NCBI GenBank assembly: GCA_947457975.1
Contig: CANGYC010000156.1
Coordinates: 1-5,911 of the forward strand
Length of the DNA: 5,911 nucleotides
Source: Comamonadaceae bacterium
GTDB lineage: Bacteria > Pseudomonadota > Gammaproteobacteria > Burkholderiales > Burkholderiaceae_C
Direction: 5' to 3'
Shown here: piece by piece, positions 1-5,634 of the stretch
How the letters are laid out: the number at the start of each line of letters is the position of its first letter
Numbering within the stretch: the stretch's first letter is position 1
The notes under the pieces: generated by a model
Told to the model about the DNA's origin: nothing
What the model saw: only the letters and a program-made list of their open reading frames with translations
Database searches by the model: none
Position numbers and translations under genes: made by a program

Positions 1-426
1 GAGCCGCTGGCCGATCAGGCGCTGTTAGACCTGCGGGCCCGCTGGGCCGAGGCGGGTGGCCCGCCGCTGGCGCAACTGAGCCGCCTTGAGCTGGTTTACG
101 AGGCCGCCGGGTTTTCCCATGCGCAAACCCCGGTGCTGCATTACGTGGTGGAAACCGACCCGGAAGACGGCTGGGAGGCTGAGATCTTCCGCTGGTACGA
201 CGAGGAGCACATGCCGGGCCTGGCTGCCGTGCCGGGCTGCACCCTGGCCCAGCGCCTGATCAACCACGACGCCGGCCCTCGCTCGCATGCCTGCTACGGC
301 CTGCTCAGCGAGGACACGCTGGGCTCGCCCCCCTGGCTGGCCGTGCGCCACACCGACTGGAGCAGCCGCTGCCGGCCGCACTTCACCAACACCCGGCGCA
401 CCATGCTCGAGCTGGTGTCGCCTTGA
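1..426 (+). CDS. EthD-like dimeric alpha/beta-barrel protein, 5' truncated
   Basis: The frame is open from base 1 to the TGA at 424-426, giving 141 residues with no start codon in the window, so the N-terminus lies upstream. An internal GTG at 133 could serve as a start but would cut into continuous coding sequence. The segment FRWYDEEHMPGLAAVPG (about residues 64-80 of the visible part) resembles the 'WYxxEHxxxxxxxPG' signature of EthD/ferredoxin-like dimeric alpha/beta-barrel proteins. These are small proteins often found beside catabolic enzymes, and some bind or isomerise small organic acids. The stop overlaps the next start by one base (TGATG), so the two are probably co-translated. The visible part alone is longer than a single-domain EthD protein, which suggests a two-repeat barrel or an extra N-terminal domain. 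The family call is from motif resemblance only and the substrate is unknown. Confidence 0.6.
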   Translation, partial: EPLADQALLDLRARWAEAGGPPLAQLSRLELVYEAAGFSHAQTPVLHYVVETDPEDGWEAEIFRWYDEEHMPGLAAVPGCTLAQRLINHDAGPRSHACYGLLSEDTLGSPPWLAVRHTDWSSRCRPHFTNTRRTMLELVSP

Positions 427-1328
427 TGCATCCCGCTATGACCGATCCCCTCGTCGCTCTTGTCCAGACCTATCGGGTGCAGCCTTCGAAGCCCGCGCTG
501 ACATTGCCGGCCCTGGCCTGCGATGCGCACGTCCATGTGTTTGGTCCGGCGAGCCATTTTCCCTTCTCTGAATCGCGGAACTTCACGCCGGTGGATGCGC
601 CCAAGGAGACGCTGTTTGCCCTGCACAGGCACCTGGGCATTTCGCGTTGCGTGATCGTGCAGTCGGTCATCCACGGCCATGACAACCGCGCGGTGGAGGA
701 CGCCATGGCGGCAGGGCAGGGGCGCTACCTCGGGGTGGCGCTGGTGCCTCTGAACGTGGCCGATGCCGAACTCAGGCGCCTGGCCGGTGCGGGCTTTCGC
801 GGTGTGCGTTTTAACTTCATGAAGCACCTGGCCGGTGCCGTCGATGCCAGCCAGCTGGTGGACCTGACACACCGGCTCAAGGCCGCAGGCATGCACCTGC
901 AGGTGCACTTTGAAAGCAGTCTGGTGCACATGCTCGCCCCGGTGCTCAGGCGCAGTGCGGTGCCCGTGATGGTGGACCACATGGGTCGTGTTGATGCGAG
1001 CCTGGGCCCTGCAGGCGCCGACTTCGAAGGCCTGATGGCGCTGCTCAAGGCGCCGCATGTGCATGTCAAGGTCAGCGGCATCGACCGCATTGACAGCCCA
1101 GAGAACGCATCGCTTGGCTATCCCCTGGGCGTGGCGCTGGCGCGCCACCTGCTCGAGCAGTTCCCGCACCAGTGCGTGTGGGGCACCGACTGGCCCCATC
1201 CGAACCACCACCACATTCCAGACGATGGTGCCCTTGTGAATGCGCTCTCGCGCATCGCGCCCACCCAGGCGCTGCTCGAGCAGCTGCTGGTGGACAACCC
1301 CGGGGCGTTTTACGGCTTTGCGGCCTGA
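426..1328 (+). CDS. amidohydrolase family 2 protein, LigI (2-pyrone-4,6-dicarboxylate hydrolase)-like
   Basis: A TIM-barrel hydrolase of 300 residues, the usual length for LigI-type enzymes. Landmarks in order are CDAHVHVFGP (residues 32-41, with H35 and H37 on the first strand), GFRGVRFN (123-130), QVHFE with H161, VDHMGR with H185, and GTDWPHPN with D255, the catalytic aspartate at the end of the last barrel strand. Established knowledge: LigI opens the lactone ring of 2-pyrone-4,6-dicarboxylate in protocatechuate 4,5-cleavage and, unusually for the superfamily, needs no divalent metal. Many relatives act on other lactones or on unknown substrates. No signal peptide is visible, so it is probably cytoplasmic. 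The ATG at 426 is chosen because it overlaps the upstream stop; the ATG at 438 or the TTG at 423 are alternatives, and none has a clear Shine-Dalgarno. No other lig/pmd genes are seen, so the exact substrate is left open. Confidence 0.85.
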   Translation: MHPAMTDPLVALVQTYRVQPSKPALTLPALACDAHVHVFGPASHFPFSESRNFTPVDAPKETLFALHRHLGISRCVIVQSVIHGHDNRAVEDAMAAGQGRYLGVALVPLNVADAELRRLAGAGFRGVRFNFMKHLAGAVDASQLVDLTHRLKAAGMHLQVHFESSLVHMLAPVLRRSAVPVMVDHMGRVDASLGPAGADFEGLMALLKAPHVHVKVSGIDRIDSPENASLGYPLGVALARHLLEQFPHQCVWGTDWPHPNHHHIPDDGALVNALSRIAPTQALLEQLLVDNPGAFYGFAA

Positions 1329-1331
1329 GCC

Positions 1332-1348
1332 GGCCCTGCGTCAGGGCC
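1332..1348. terminator. GC hairpin between convergent genes, possible bidirectional terminator
   Basis: A perfect 7-bp inverted repeat, GGCCCTG-CGT-CAGGGCC, sits 3 bases after the amidohydrolase stop and 24 bases beyond the bdhA stop on the other strand. The position between two converging genes suits a terminator or an RNA 3'-end stabiliser serving both. Neither side has a clear U-tract, so a classic intrinsic terminator is not proven. Confidence 0.45.
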
Positions 1349-1372
1349 TGGCGCTCTGCCGCTGAGGGCCGC

Positions 1373-2143
1373 TTACTGAGCCGCCCAGCCGCCGTCCATG
1401 TTCCAGGCGGCGCCGCGCACATTGTTGCCAGCGGCTGAGCACAGGAACACGGCCAGCGCCCCCAACTCCTGCGGGGTGGTGAACTGCATCGAGGGTTCTT
1501 TCTCGCCCAGCAGCAGCCGGGTGGCCTCCTCGTTGGACAGCTTGAGCGCGGCGGCCTTGGCATCCACCTGCTTTTGTACCAGGGGCGTGAGCACCCAGCC
1601 CGGGCAGATGGCGTTGCAGGTCACGCCCGTGGTGGCGTTTTCCAGGGCCGTCACCTTGGTCAGGCCCACGATGCCGTGCTTGGCCGCGACGTAGGCCGAC
1701 TTCTCGGCCGAGGCCACCAGGCCGTGCACCGAGGCGATGTTGATCACGCGCCCCCAGTTGGCCGCCTTCATGGCCGGCAGGGCCAGGCGTGTGGCGTGGA
1801 AAGCGCTGGAAAGGTTGATGGCAATGATGGCGTCCCACTTCTCGACCGGGAAGTCCTCGACCTTGGCCACATGCTGGATGCCGGCGTTGTTGACCAGGAT
1901 GTCCACGCGGCCGAACTTGGCGGCGGCAAACTTCATCATGTCCTCGATCTCCGAGGGCTTGCTCATGTCCGCGCCGTGGTAGGCCACCTGCACCCCGAGA
2001 GCGGCCACTTCGGCCTGGGGCGCCGTGGCGTCACCGAAGCCGTTGAGCACCACATTGGCGCCTTGCTCGGCCAGGGCCTTGGCAATGCCCAGACCGATGC
2101 CGCTGGTTGAACCTGTCACGAGTGCCGTCTTGCCTTTGAGCAT
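1373..2143 (-). CDS. bdhA: D-3-hydroxybutyrate dehydrogenase (short-chain dehydrogenase/reductase)
   Basis: Catalyses NAD-dependent interconversion of D-3-hydroxybutyrate and acetoacetate in polyhydroxybutyrate and ketone-body metabolism, in the cytoplasm. The protein has 256 residues, close to the family's usual 255-260. SDR landmarks are the nucleotide-binding TGSTSGIG (10-17), NNAG (85-88), catalytic N110, S138, Y151 and K155, and PGW (181-183). The substrate-carboxylate ligands known from Pseudomonas 3-hydroxybutyrate dehydrogenase (Gln94, His144, Lys152, Gln196) all recur here shifted by four, as Q90, H140, K148 and Q192. This separates it from generic SDRs such as FabG or PhaB. The start at 2143 is set by a strong Shine-Dalgarno and the standard MLKGKTALVTG beginning. 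It is transcribed divergently from the alpha/beta hydrolase and converges on the amidohydrolase, so it is probably a single-gene unit. The name hbdH is used in some genera. Confidence 0.95.
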   Translation of the reverse strand: MLKGKTALVTGSTSGIGLGIAKALAEQGANVVLNGFGDATAPQAEVAALGVQVAYHGADMSKPSEIEDMMKFAAAKFGRVDILVNNAGIQHVAKVEDFPVEKWDAIIAINLSSAFHATRLALPAMKAANWGRVINIASVHGLVASAEKSAYVAAKHGIVGLTKVTALENATTGVTCNAICPGWVLTPLVQKQVDAKAAALKLSNEEATRLLLGEKEPSMQFTTPQELGALAVFLCSAAGNNVRGAAWNMDGGWAAQ

Positions 2144-2147
2144 GGAT

Positions 2148-2155
2148 TCCTCCCT
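2148..2155 (-). promoter_or_regulatory. ribosome-binding site of bdhA
   Basis: On the minus strand AGGGAGGA lies 4 bases before the ATG at 2143. It fixes this start and excludes the open-frame extension that continues upstream to about 2581. Confidence 0.85.
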
Positions 2156-2178
2156 GTGGATTGGGGCGACAATGAATG

Positions 2179-2220
2179 AAGCTTTTGCTTGCCACGGCGT
2201 ATGGAAAGCGCTTTTGGCAA
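2179..2220. promoter_or_regulatory. palindrome cluster in the divergent bdhA / hydrolase spacer, possible operator
   Basis: The 108-bp spacer 2144-2251 must hold the control signals of both divergent genes. It contains AAGC-TTTT-GCTT (2179-2190), the perfect palindrome AAAGCGCTTT (2205-2214), and a wider inverted pair TTGCCA (2189-2194) / TGGCAA (2215-2220) enclosing that palindrome. GCTTTTG occurs twice as a direct repeat, at 2181 and 2210, 29 bases apart. A regulator site is a reasonable inference, but no regulator can be named. I could not recognise convincing -35/-10 pairs for either gene. Confidence 0.3.
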
Positions 2221-2251
2221 TTATCCAGCCTGTGCCCTTCTGCTTCCTTTC

Positions 2252-3163
2252 ATGAATCAGCCTCAACTGAACCACGTCCAGTGTTCCGCCGCAGGTGGTG
2301 GCCTTCGCATGGCTTACTGGCAATGGGGTGCGTCCGATAGCAGTCACGTGGTCTTGTGCGTCCACGGTCTGACCCGCCAGGGCCGTGATTTCGATGTGCT
2401 GGCCCAGGCCCTGGTGGCGAAGGCTCAGGCCCAGGGGCGCAGCGTGCGGGTGGTGTGCCCCGATGTGGTGGGTCGGGGCCGCAGCGACTGGCTGAGCGAT
2501 GCATCGCTCTACCAGCCTCTGACCTACGTGGCCCATCTGCAGGCACTGCTTGCGCACTTGCACACCCAAGCCTCCGTGCACACCCTCGACTGGGTGGGCA
2601 CCAGCATGGGCGGCCTCATCGGCATGCTGGCCGCCGTCCAGCCCCAGACCTGGCCCTCACCCATTCGGCGGCTGGTGCTCAACGATGTCGGTCCCGCCCT
2701 GGAGTGGGCCGGCCTGGAGCGTATTCGTGGCTACGTGGGGCAGGGCGGCAGCCATGCCAGCCTGGCCGAGGGTGCCGAGGCACTGCGGCGCGTGTTGGTG
2801 GGCTTCGGGCCGCACACCGAGGCGCAGTGGCTGGCCCTGAGCGAGCCCATGTTCAAAGCCGGGATCGATGGCCGCCTGGTGCTGCATTACGACCCGGCGA
2901 TTGCTCACAACATTCGGACTCTCACGCCCGAGGTGCATGCCCAGTCAAGCGACTTCATGCGCGCGGTCTACGAACAGATCCGCTGCGAGGTGCTGCTGCT
3001 GCGCGGTGCGCAATCGGAGCTGCTCAGCCGCGAGGCGGCGCTGGCCATGGGCCAGAGCGGCCCCCGCGCCCGCCTGATCGAGATTCCCGGCGTGGGCCAC
3101 GCCCCCACCTTGGTGTCTGATGAACAGGTGCAGCCTGTTCGTGATTTCATCTTCCCGCCCTGA
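2252..3163 (+). CDS. alpha/beta hydrolase fold protein
   Basis: A predicted cytoplasmic serine hydrolase of 303 residues. VVLCVHGL (33-40) gives the oxyanion-hole HG. VGTSMGG (115-121) is the nucleophile elbow with S118. H283 in GVGHAPTL is the catalytic histidine. The acid should lie in LLLRGAQSELLS (248-259), where E256 stands at the place usually held by Asp. The region between about residues 150 and 235 forms the cap. Family members cleave esters, epoxides, lactones or C-C bonds, and the sequence does not tell which. The ATG at 2252 is chosen because the next residues match the usual beginning before MAYWQWG. No good Shine-Dalgarno precedes it; the in-frame TTG at 2189 and the ATG at 2309 are less likely. 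The stop is 7 bases before relA, which suggests co-transcription. It has no obvious functional link to (p)ppGpp. Confidence 0.88.
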   Translation: MNQPQLNHVQCSAAGGGLRMAYWQWGASDSSHVVLCVHGLTRQGRDFDVLAQALVAKAQAQGRSVRVVCPDVVGRGRSDWLSDASLYQPLTYVAHLQALLAHLHTQASVHTLDWVGTSMGGLIGMLAAVQPQTWPSPIRRLVLNDVGPALEWAGLERIRGYVGQGGSHASLAEGAEALRRVLVGFGPHTEAQWLALSEPMFKAGIDGRLVLHYDPAIAHNIRTLTPEVHAQSSDFMRAVYEQIRCEVLLLRGAQSELLSREAALAMGQSGPRARLIEIPGVGHAPTLVSDEQVQPVRDFIFPP

Positions 3164-3170
3164 TCGTTGC

Positions 3171-5408
3171 ATGAAGAGCACCGTGCCGACAGCGGCTGAC
3201 GCGCCCACCACGTCCATCGTCGCGGCGACGGCGGGCAGCTTGCCCGAGCAGCCCGAGGCCCTGGCCCGCGCGCGCGCCTTTGCCGAGCCTCTGCTGGCTG
3301 GCCGGCTGCTGGACACCGGCGAGCCCGTGCTGGCGCATGCCGATGCGGTGGCCGCCATCCTGCGCAGCATCGGTGGCTCCGAGGCCATGCAGGCAGCCAG
3401 CTACCTGGTGTATTCCTGCGAGCACCTGAACAAGCCGGCCGACGTGATTGCCTCGGCCTTCGGCGAGAGCTATGCCGCACTGGCCGTGGAGACCACCAAG
3501 CTGGTGAATGTTCAACGTCAGGCCCGTGTGGCCCAGGCCAAGGCACAGCTGCTGGACGACCCGGCCGCGCAGGCCGAGAACGTGCGCAAGATGCTGCTGG
3601 CTTTCTCGCGCGACCTGCGCGTGGTCATGCTGCGCCTGGCCTCGCGCCTGCAGACGCTGCGCTTTCATGCAGCCAGCAAGCAGCCGCCGCCCGATGCGCT
3701 GGCACGTGAATCCCTGCAGGTATTTGCGCCGCTGGCCAACCGCCTGGGCATCTGGCAGATCAAGTGGGAGATGGAGGATCTGGCCTTCCGTTTCACCGAG
3801 CCCGACACCTACCGCCAAGTGGCCCGCCTGCTCGATGAAAAGCGCGTCCAGCGCGAGGGCTACATGGAGGCGCTGCGCGCCGAACTCGAACAGGGCCTGC
3901 AAGGCCAGGGTCTGGCCGTGCAGGTGCAGGGGCGGCCCAAGCACATCTACAGCATCGTCAAGAAGATGCGCGGCAAGGCCCTGGGCTTCGAGCAGGTCTT
4001 CGATGTACGCGCCCTGCGTGTGATCGCCGCCGACGTGAAGGCCTGCTATGAAGTGCTGGCCTATGTGCACGCGCAATTCACCCAGGTCGAGGGCGAGTTT
4101 GACGACTACATCGCCCGGCCCAAGCCCAACGGCTACCAGTCGCTGCACACGGTGGTGCGCGATGCAGAGGGCAGGGCCATCGAGATCCAGATTCGCACCC
4201 AGGCCATGCACGAGCATGCCGAGAGCGGCGTGGCCGCCCATTGGGCTTACAAGGAGGCAGGCGCAAAGGGTTATTCGGGCGTGTCGGCCAGCAGCGAGTA
4301 CGACACCAAGATCGCCGTGCTGCGCCAGCTGCTGGCCTGGGAGCGGGACCTGTCTGGCCCCGTGGCCGCGCAGGCCCAGGGCAGTTCCCGAGGTTTATTC
4401 GAGGACCGCATCTACGTGCTCACGCCCGAGGCGGCCATTGTGGAGCTGCCCCAGGGCGCCACCGCGGTCGACTTTGCCTACAGCGTGCACACCAACCTGG
4501 GCCACCGATGCCGGGGGGCGCGCATCGACGGCGCCATGGTGCCGCTGAACACCCCCTTGCAGAACGGTCAGACTGTTGAAGTCATCACCATCAAGGAGGG
4601 CGGCCCCTCGCGGGACTGGCTCAACCCCGAGCTGGGGTTTCTAGCCAGTCACCGCGCCCGCGCCAAGGTGCGGGCCTGGTTCAATGCACTGGCCCTGCAG
4701 GAGACCATCTCGCGCGGGCGCGAGGCGGTGGAAAAGCTCCTGCAGCGCGAAGGCAAGACGGCCCTCAAGCTTGACGACCTGGCTGTCCAGCTGGGCTTCA
4801 AAAGTGCGGAGGATCTGTTCGAGGTGGTGGGCAAGGACGAGTTCTCGCTGCGCACCATCGAGAACATGCTGCGCCCGCCCGAGCCGGCACTCACGCCCGA
4901 CGACTATGTGCTGGCCAAGCGCCGGCCAGCGGGCGACCGCAGCGGCAAGGGTGGTGTGCTGGTGGTGGGTATCGATTCCTTACTCACCCAACTGGCTAAG
5001 TGCTGCAAGCCTGCGCCGCCCGATGCCATCCGCGGCTTCGTCACGCGTGGCAAGGGCGTGAGCATCCACCGCAGCGACTGCAGCAATTTCCGCAATATGG
5101 CCACCGGCAGCCCCGAGCGCGTGATCGAGGTCAAGTGGAGCGGGGCCCCGGCGCGACTGCCGGCCCTCTACCCAGTAGACGTGGCGGTGGAGGCGGCCGA
5201 CCGCCAGGGCTTGCTGCGCGACATTTCCGAGGTGTTCGCCCGCGAGAAGATGAACGTGATTGGCGTGCAGACCCAGTCCGTCAAGGACAACCGTGGTGGC
5301 ACCGCCTGGATGACCTTCACGGTGGAGGTGGCCGATGCATCCCTCTTGAAAAAAGTCATGCAGAGTGTGAAATCGGTCTCGGGGGTGAGCTTGGTCAAGC
5401 GCAATTAA
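3171..5408 (+). CDS. relA: RelA, (p)ppGpp synthetase I (GTP/GDP pyrophosphokinase)
   Basis: Transfers pyrophosphate from ATP to GTP or GDP when uncharged tRNA sits in the ribosomal A site, making the alarmone of the stringent response. The 745 residues match the E. coli RelA length (744). Domains in order: a degenerate HD domain (about 40-190) with YSCEHLNKP where active hydrolases have the LHDxxEDT-type motif; the synthetase domain (about 225-362), with GRPKHIYSIVKKM (254-266), EFDD (309-312), RPKPNGYQSLHT (316-327) and EIQIRT (338-343); a TGS domain (about 412-475); a helical region; a Cys/His zinc-finger-like segment with C611, C612, H633 and C637; and a C-terminal ACT/RRM domain (about 667-745). 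The acidic EFDD replaces the basic RxKD of bifunctional SpoT/Rel, which with the dead HD site marks it as monofunctional RelA. The start at 3171, 7 bases after the hydrolase stop, is preferred over the in-frame ATG at 3120, which lies inside the hydrolase gene. The ribosome-binding site is weak, so translational coupling is likely. Confidence 0.95.
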   Translation: MKSTVPTAADAPTTSIVAATAGSLPEQPEALARARAFAEPLLAGRLLDTGEPVLAHADAVAAILRSIGGSEAMQAASYLVYSCEHLNKPADVIASAFGESYAALAVETTKLVNVQRQARVAQAKAQLLDDPAAQAENVRKMLLAFSRDLRVVMLRLASRLQTLRFHAASKQPPPDALARESLQVFAPLANRLGIWQIKWEMEDLAFRFTEPDTYRQVARLLDEKRVQREGYMEALRAELEQGLQGQGLAVQVQGRPKHIYSIVKKMRGKALGFEQVFDVRALRVIAADVKACYEVLAYVHAQFTQVEGEFDDYIARPKPNGYQSLHTVVRDAEGRAIEIQIRTQAMHEHAESGVAAHWAYKEAGAKGYSGVSASSEYDTKIAVLRQLLAWERDLSGPVAAQAQGSSRGLFEDRIYVLTPEAAIVELPQGATAVDFAYSVHTNLGHRCRGARIDGAMVPLNTPLQNGQTVEVITIKEGGPSRDWLNPELGFLASHRARAKVRAWFNALALQETISRGREAVEKLLQREGKTALKLDDLAVQLGFKSAEDLFEVVGKDEFSLRTIENMLRPPEPALTPDDYVLAKRRPAGDRSGKGGVLVVGIDSLLTQLAKCCKPAPPDAIRGFVTRGKGVSIHRSDCSNFRNMATGSPERVIEVKWSGAPARLPALYPVDVAVEAADRQGLLRDISEVFAREKMNVIGVQTQSVKDNRGGTAWMTFTVEVADASLLKKVMQSVKSVSGVSLVKRN

Positions 5409-5443
5409 GCCGACTTTGTAGAGAAATGGGCCTATTTTTTTGA

Positions 5444-5460
5444 TGCTACAATGCGGGCTG
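5444..5460 (+). promoter_or_regulatory. probable promoter of tRNA-Val with GC-rich discriminator
   Basis: TGC-TACAAT (5444-5452) fits an extended -10 element (TGnTATAAT) ending 15 bases before the mature tRNA. No good -35 is seen at 16-18 bases spacing, which an extended -10 can tolerate. The bases between the -10 and the expected start (GCGGGCTG, 5453-5460) are almost all G or C. Such discriminators are typical of stable-RNA promoters inhibited by (p)ppGpp and DksA. Confidence 0.5.
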
Positions 5461-5467
5461 AATTTGT

Positions 5468-5544
5468 AGGCGCGTAGCTCAGCTGGTTAGAGCACCACCT
5501 TGACATGGTGGGGGTCGTTGGTTCGAGTCCAATCGCGCCTACCA
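5468..5544 (+). tRNA. tRNA-Val (anticodon GAC)
   Basis: A complete 77-base cloverleaf. The acceptor stem AGGCGCG (5468-5474) pairs fully with CGCGCCT (5534-5540), followed by discriminator A and a genome-encoded CCA. The D arm is GCTC/GAGC (5477-5480, 5490-5493). The anticodon stem is CCACC/GGTGG (5495-5499, 5507-5511) with loop TTGACAT, so the anticodon is GAC at 5502-5504, reading valine GUC and GUU codons. The T arm is GTTGG/CCAAT around TTCGAGT, with one G-T pair. It lies 59 bases after relA and appears to have its own promoter. Its 3' end is the probable attachment site of the mobile DNA that follows. Confidence 0.97.
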
Positions 5545-5566
5545 AATCACCTTAACCGGTTGATTT
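5544..5566 (+). repeat. inverted repeat directly after the tRNA
   Basis: AAATCACC (5544-5551) can pair with GGT-T-GATTT (5558-5566) as 8 base pairs with one bulged T and a TTAACC loop. It includes the palindrome AACCGGTT (5554-5561). It starts on the last base of the tRNA gene, so it may help tRNA 3'-end formation or be part of a recombinase arm or core site. Its role is uncertain. Confidence 0.4.
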
Positions 5567-5581
5567 AATTCATGTTTTTGG

Positions 5582-5609
5582 TATCGCAGCGAAGCGGTGT
5601 TTTGTTTTC
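5582..5609 (+). terminator. possible intrinsic terminator of tRNA-Val
   Basis: A short stem TATCGC / GCGGTG with loop AGCGAA (5582-5599, two G-T pairs) is followed by a T-rich run, TTTTGTTTTC (5600-5609). Position and shape fit a weak Rho-independent terminator for the tRNA transcript, which would also limit read-through into the integrase gene. Confidence 0.4.
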
Positions 5610-5620
5610 ACTCACAGTGA
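5608..5620. repeat. small inverted repeat upstream of the integrase-like gene
   Basis: TCACT-CAC-AGTGA is a perfect 5-bp inverted repeat ending 5 bases before the GGAG ribosome-binding site of the next gene. It could be an operator half-site pair or an RNA hairpin affecting translation. It is short enough to occur by chance. Confidence 0.3.
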
Positions 5621-5625
5621 TCTAC

Positions 5626-5629
5626 GGAG
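5626..5629 (+). promoter_or_regulatory. ribosome-binding site of the integrase-like gene
   Basis: GGAG lies 5 bases before the ATG at 5635 and 8 bases before the adjacent in-frame ATG at 5638. It supports translation from this ATG pair but does not decide between them. Confidence 0.6.
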
Positions 5630-5634
5630 CCCGA

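Noticed and set aside
294..1214. Long minus-strand frame opposite the amidohydrolase
   Set aside because: A shadow of a G+C-rich gene. The opposite strand carries clear catalytic motifs, while this product is low in recognisable structure and rich in Arg, His and Gln.
1574..2110. Plus-strand frame opposite bdhA
   Set aside because: Antisense to a complete SDR with all catalytic residues. The Gly/His/Arg-rich product is typical of a shadow frame.
2189..2251. Earlier TTG start for the alpha/beta hydrolase
   Set aside because: The 21 extra residues overlap the palindromes of the divergent promoter region and do not look like a signal peptide with a proper ribosome-binding site.
2144..2581. N-terminal extension of bdhA to about 402 residues on the minus strand
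   Set aside because: The added residues are antisense to the alpha/beta hydrolase and lack similarity to any SDR. The family's normal start with a strong ribosome-binding site is at 2143.
3120..3170. Earlier start for relA at ATG 3120
   Set aside because: It would add 17 non-family residues lying wholly inside the hydrolase 3' end. The start at 3171 gives the normal RelA length.
3147..4241. Long minus-strand frame opposite relA
   Set aside because: It lies entirely antisense to the conserved RelA HD and synthetase domains and shows no motif of its own.
3171..5408. Calling the synthetase SpoT/Rel (bifunctional)
   Set aside because: The HD hydrolase motif is missing and the synthetase signature is EFDD instead of RxKD, both marks of monofunctional RelA.
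5409..5443. Run of seven T at 5435-5441 as a relA terminator
   Set aside because: No convincing stem precedes it; only a 3-bp GCC/GGC match can be drawn. relA may end elsewhere or read through into the tRNA.
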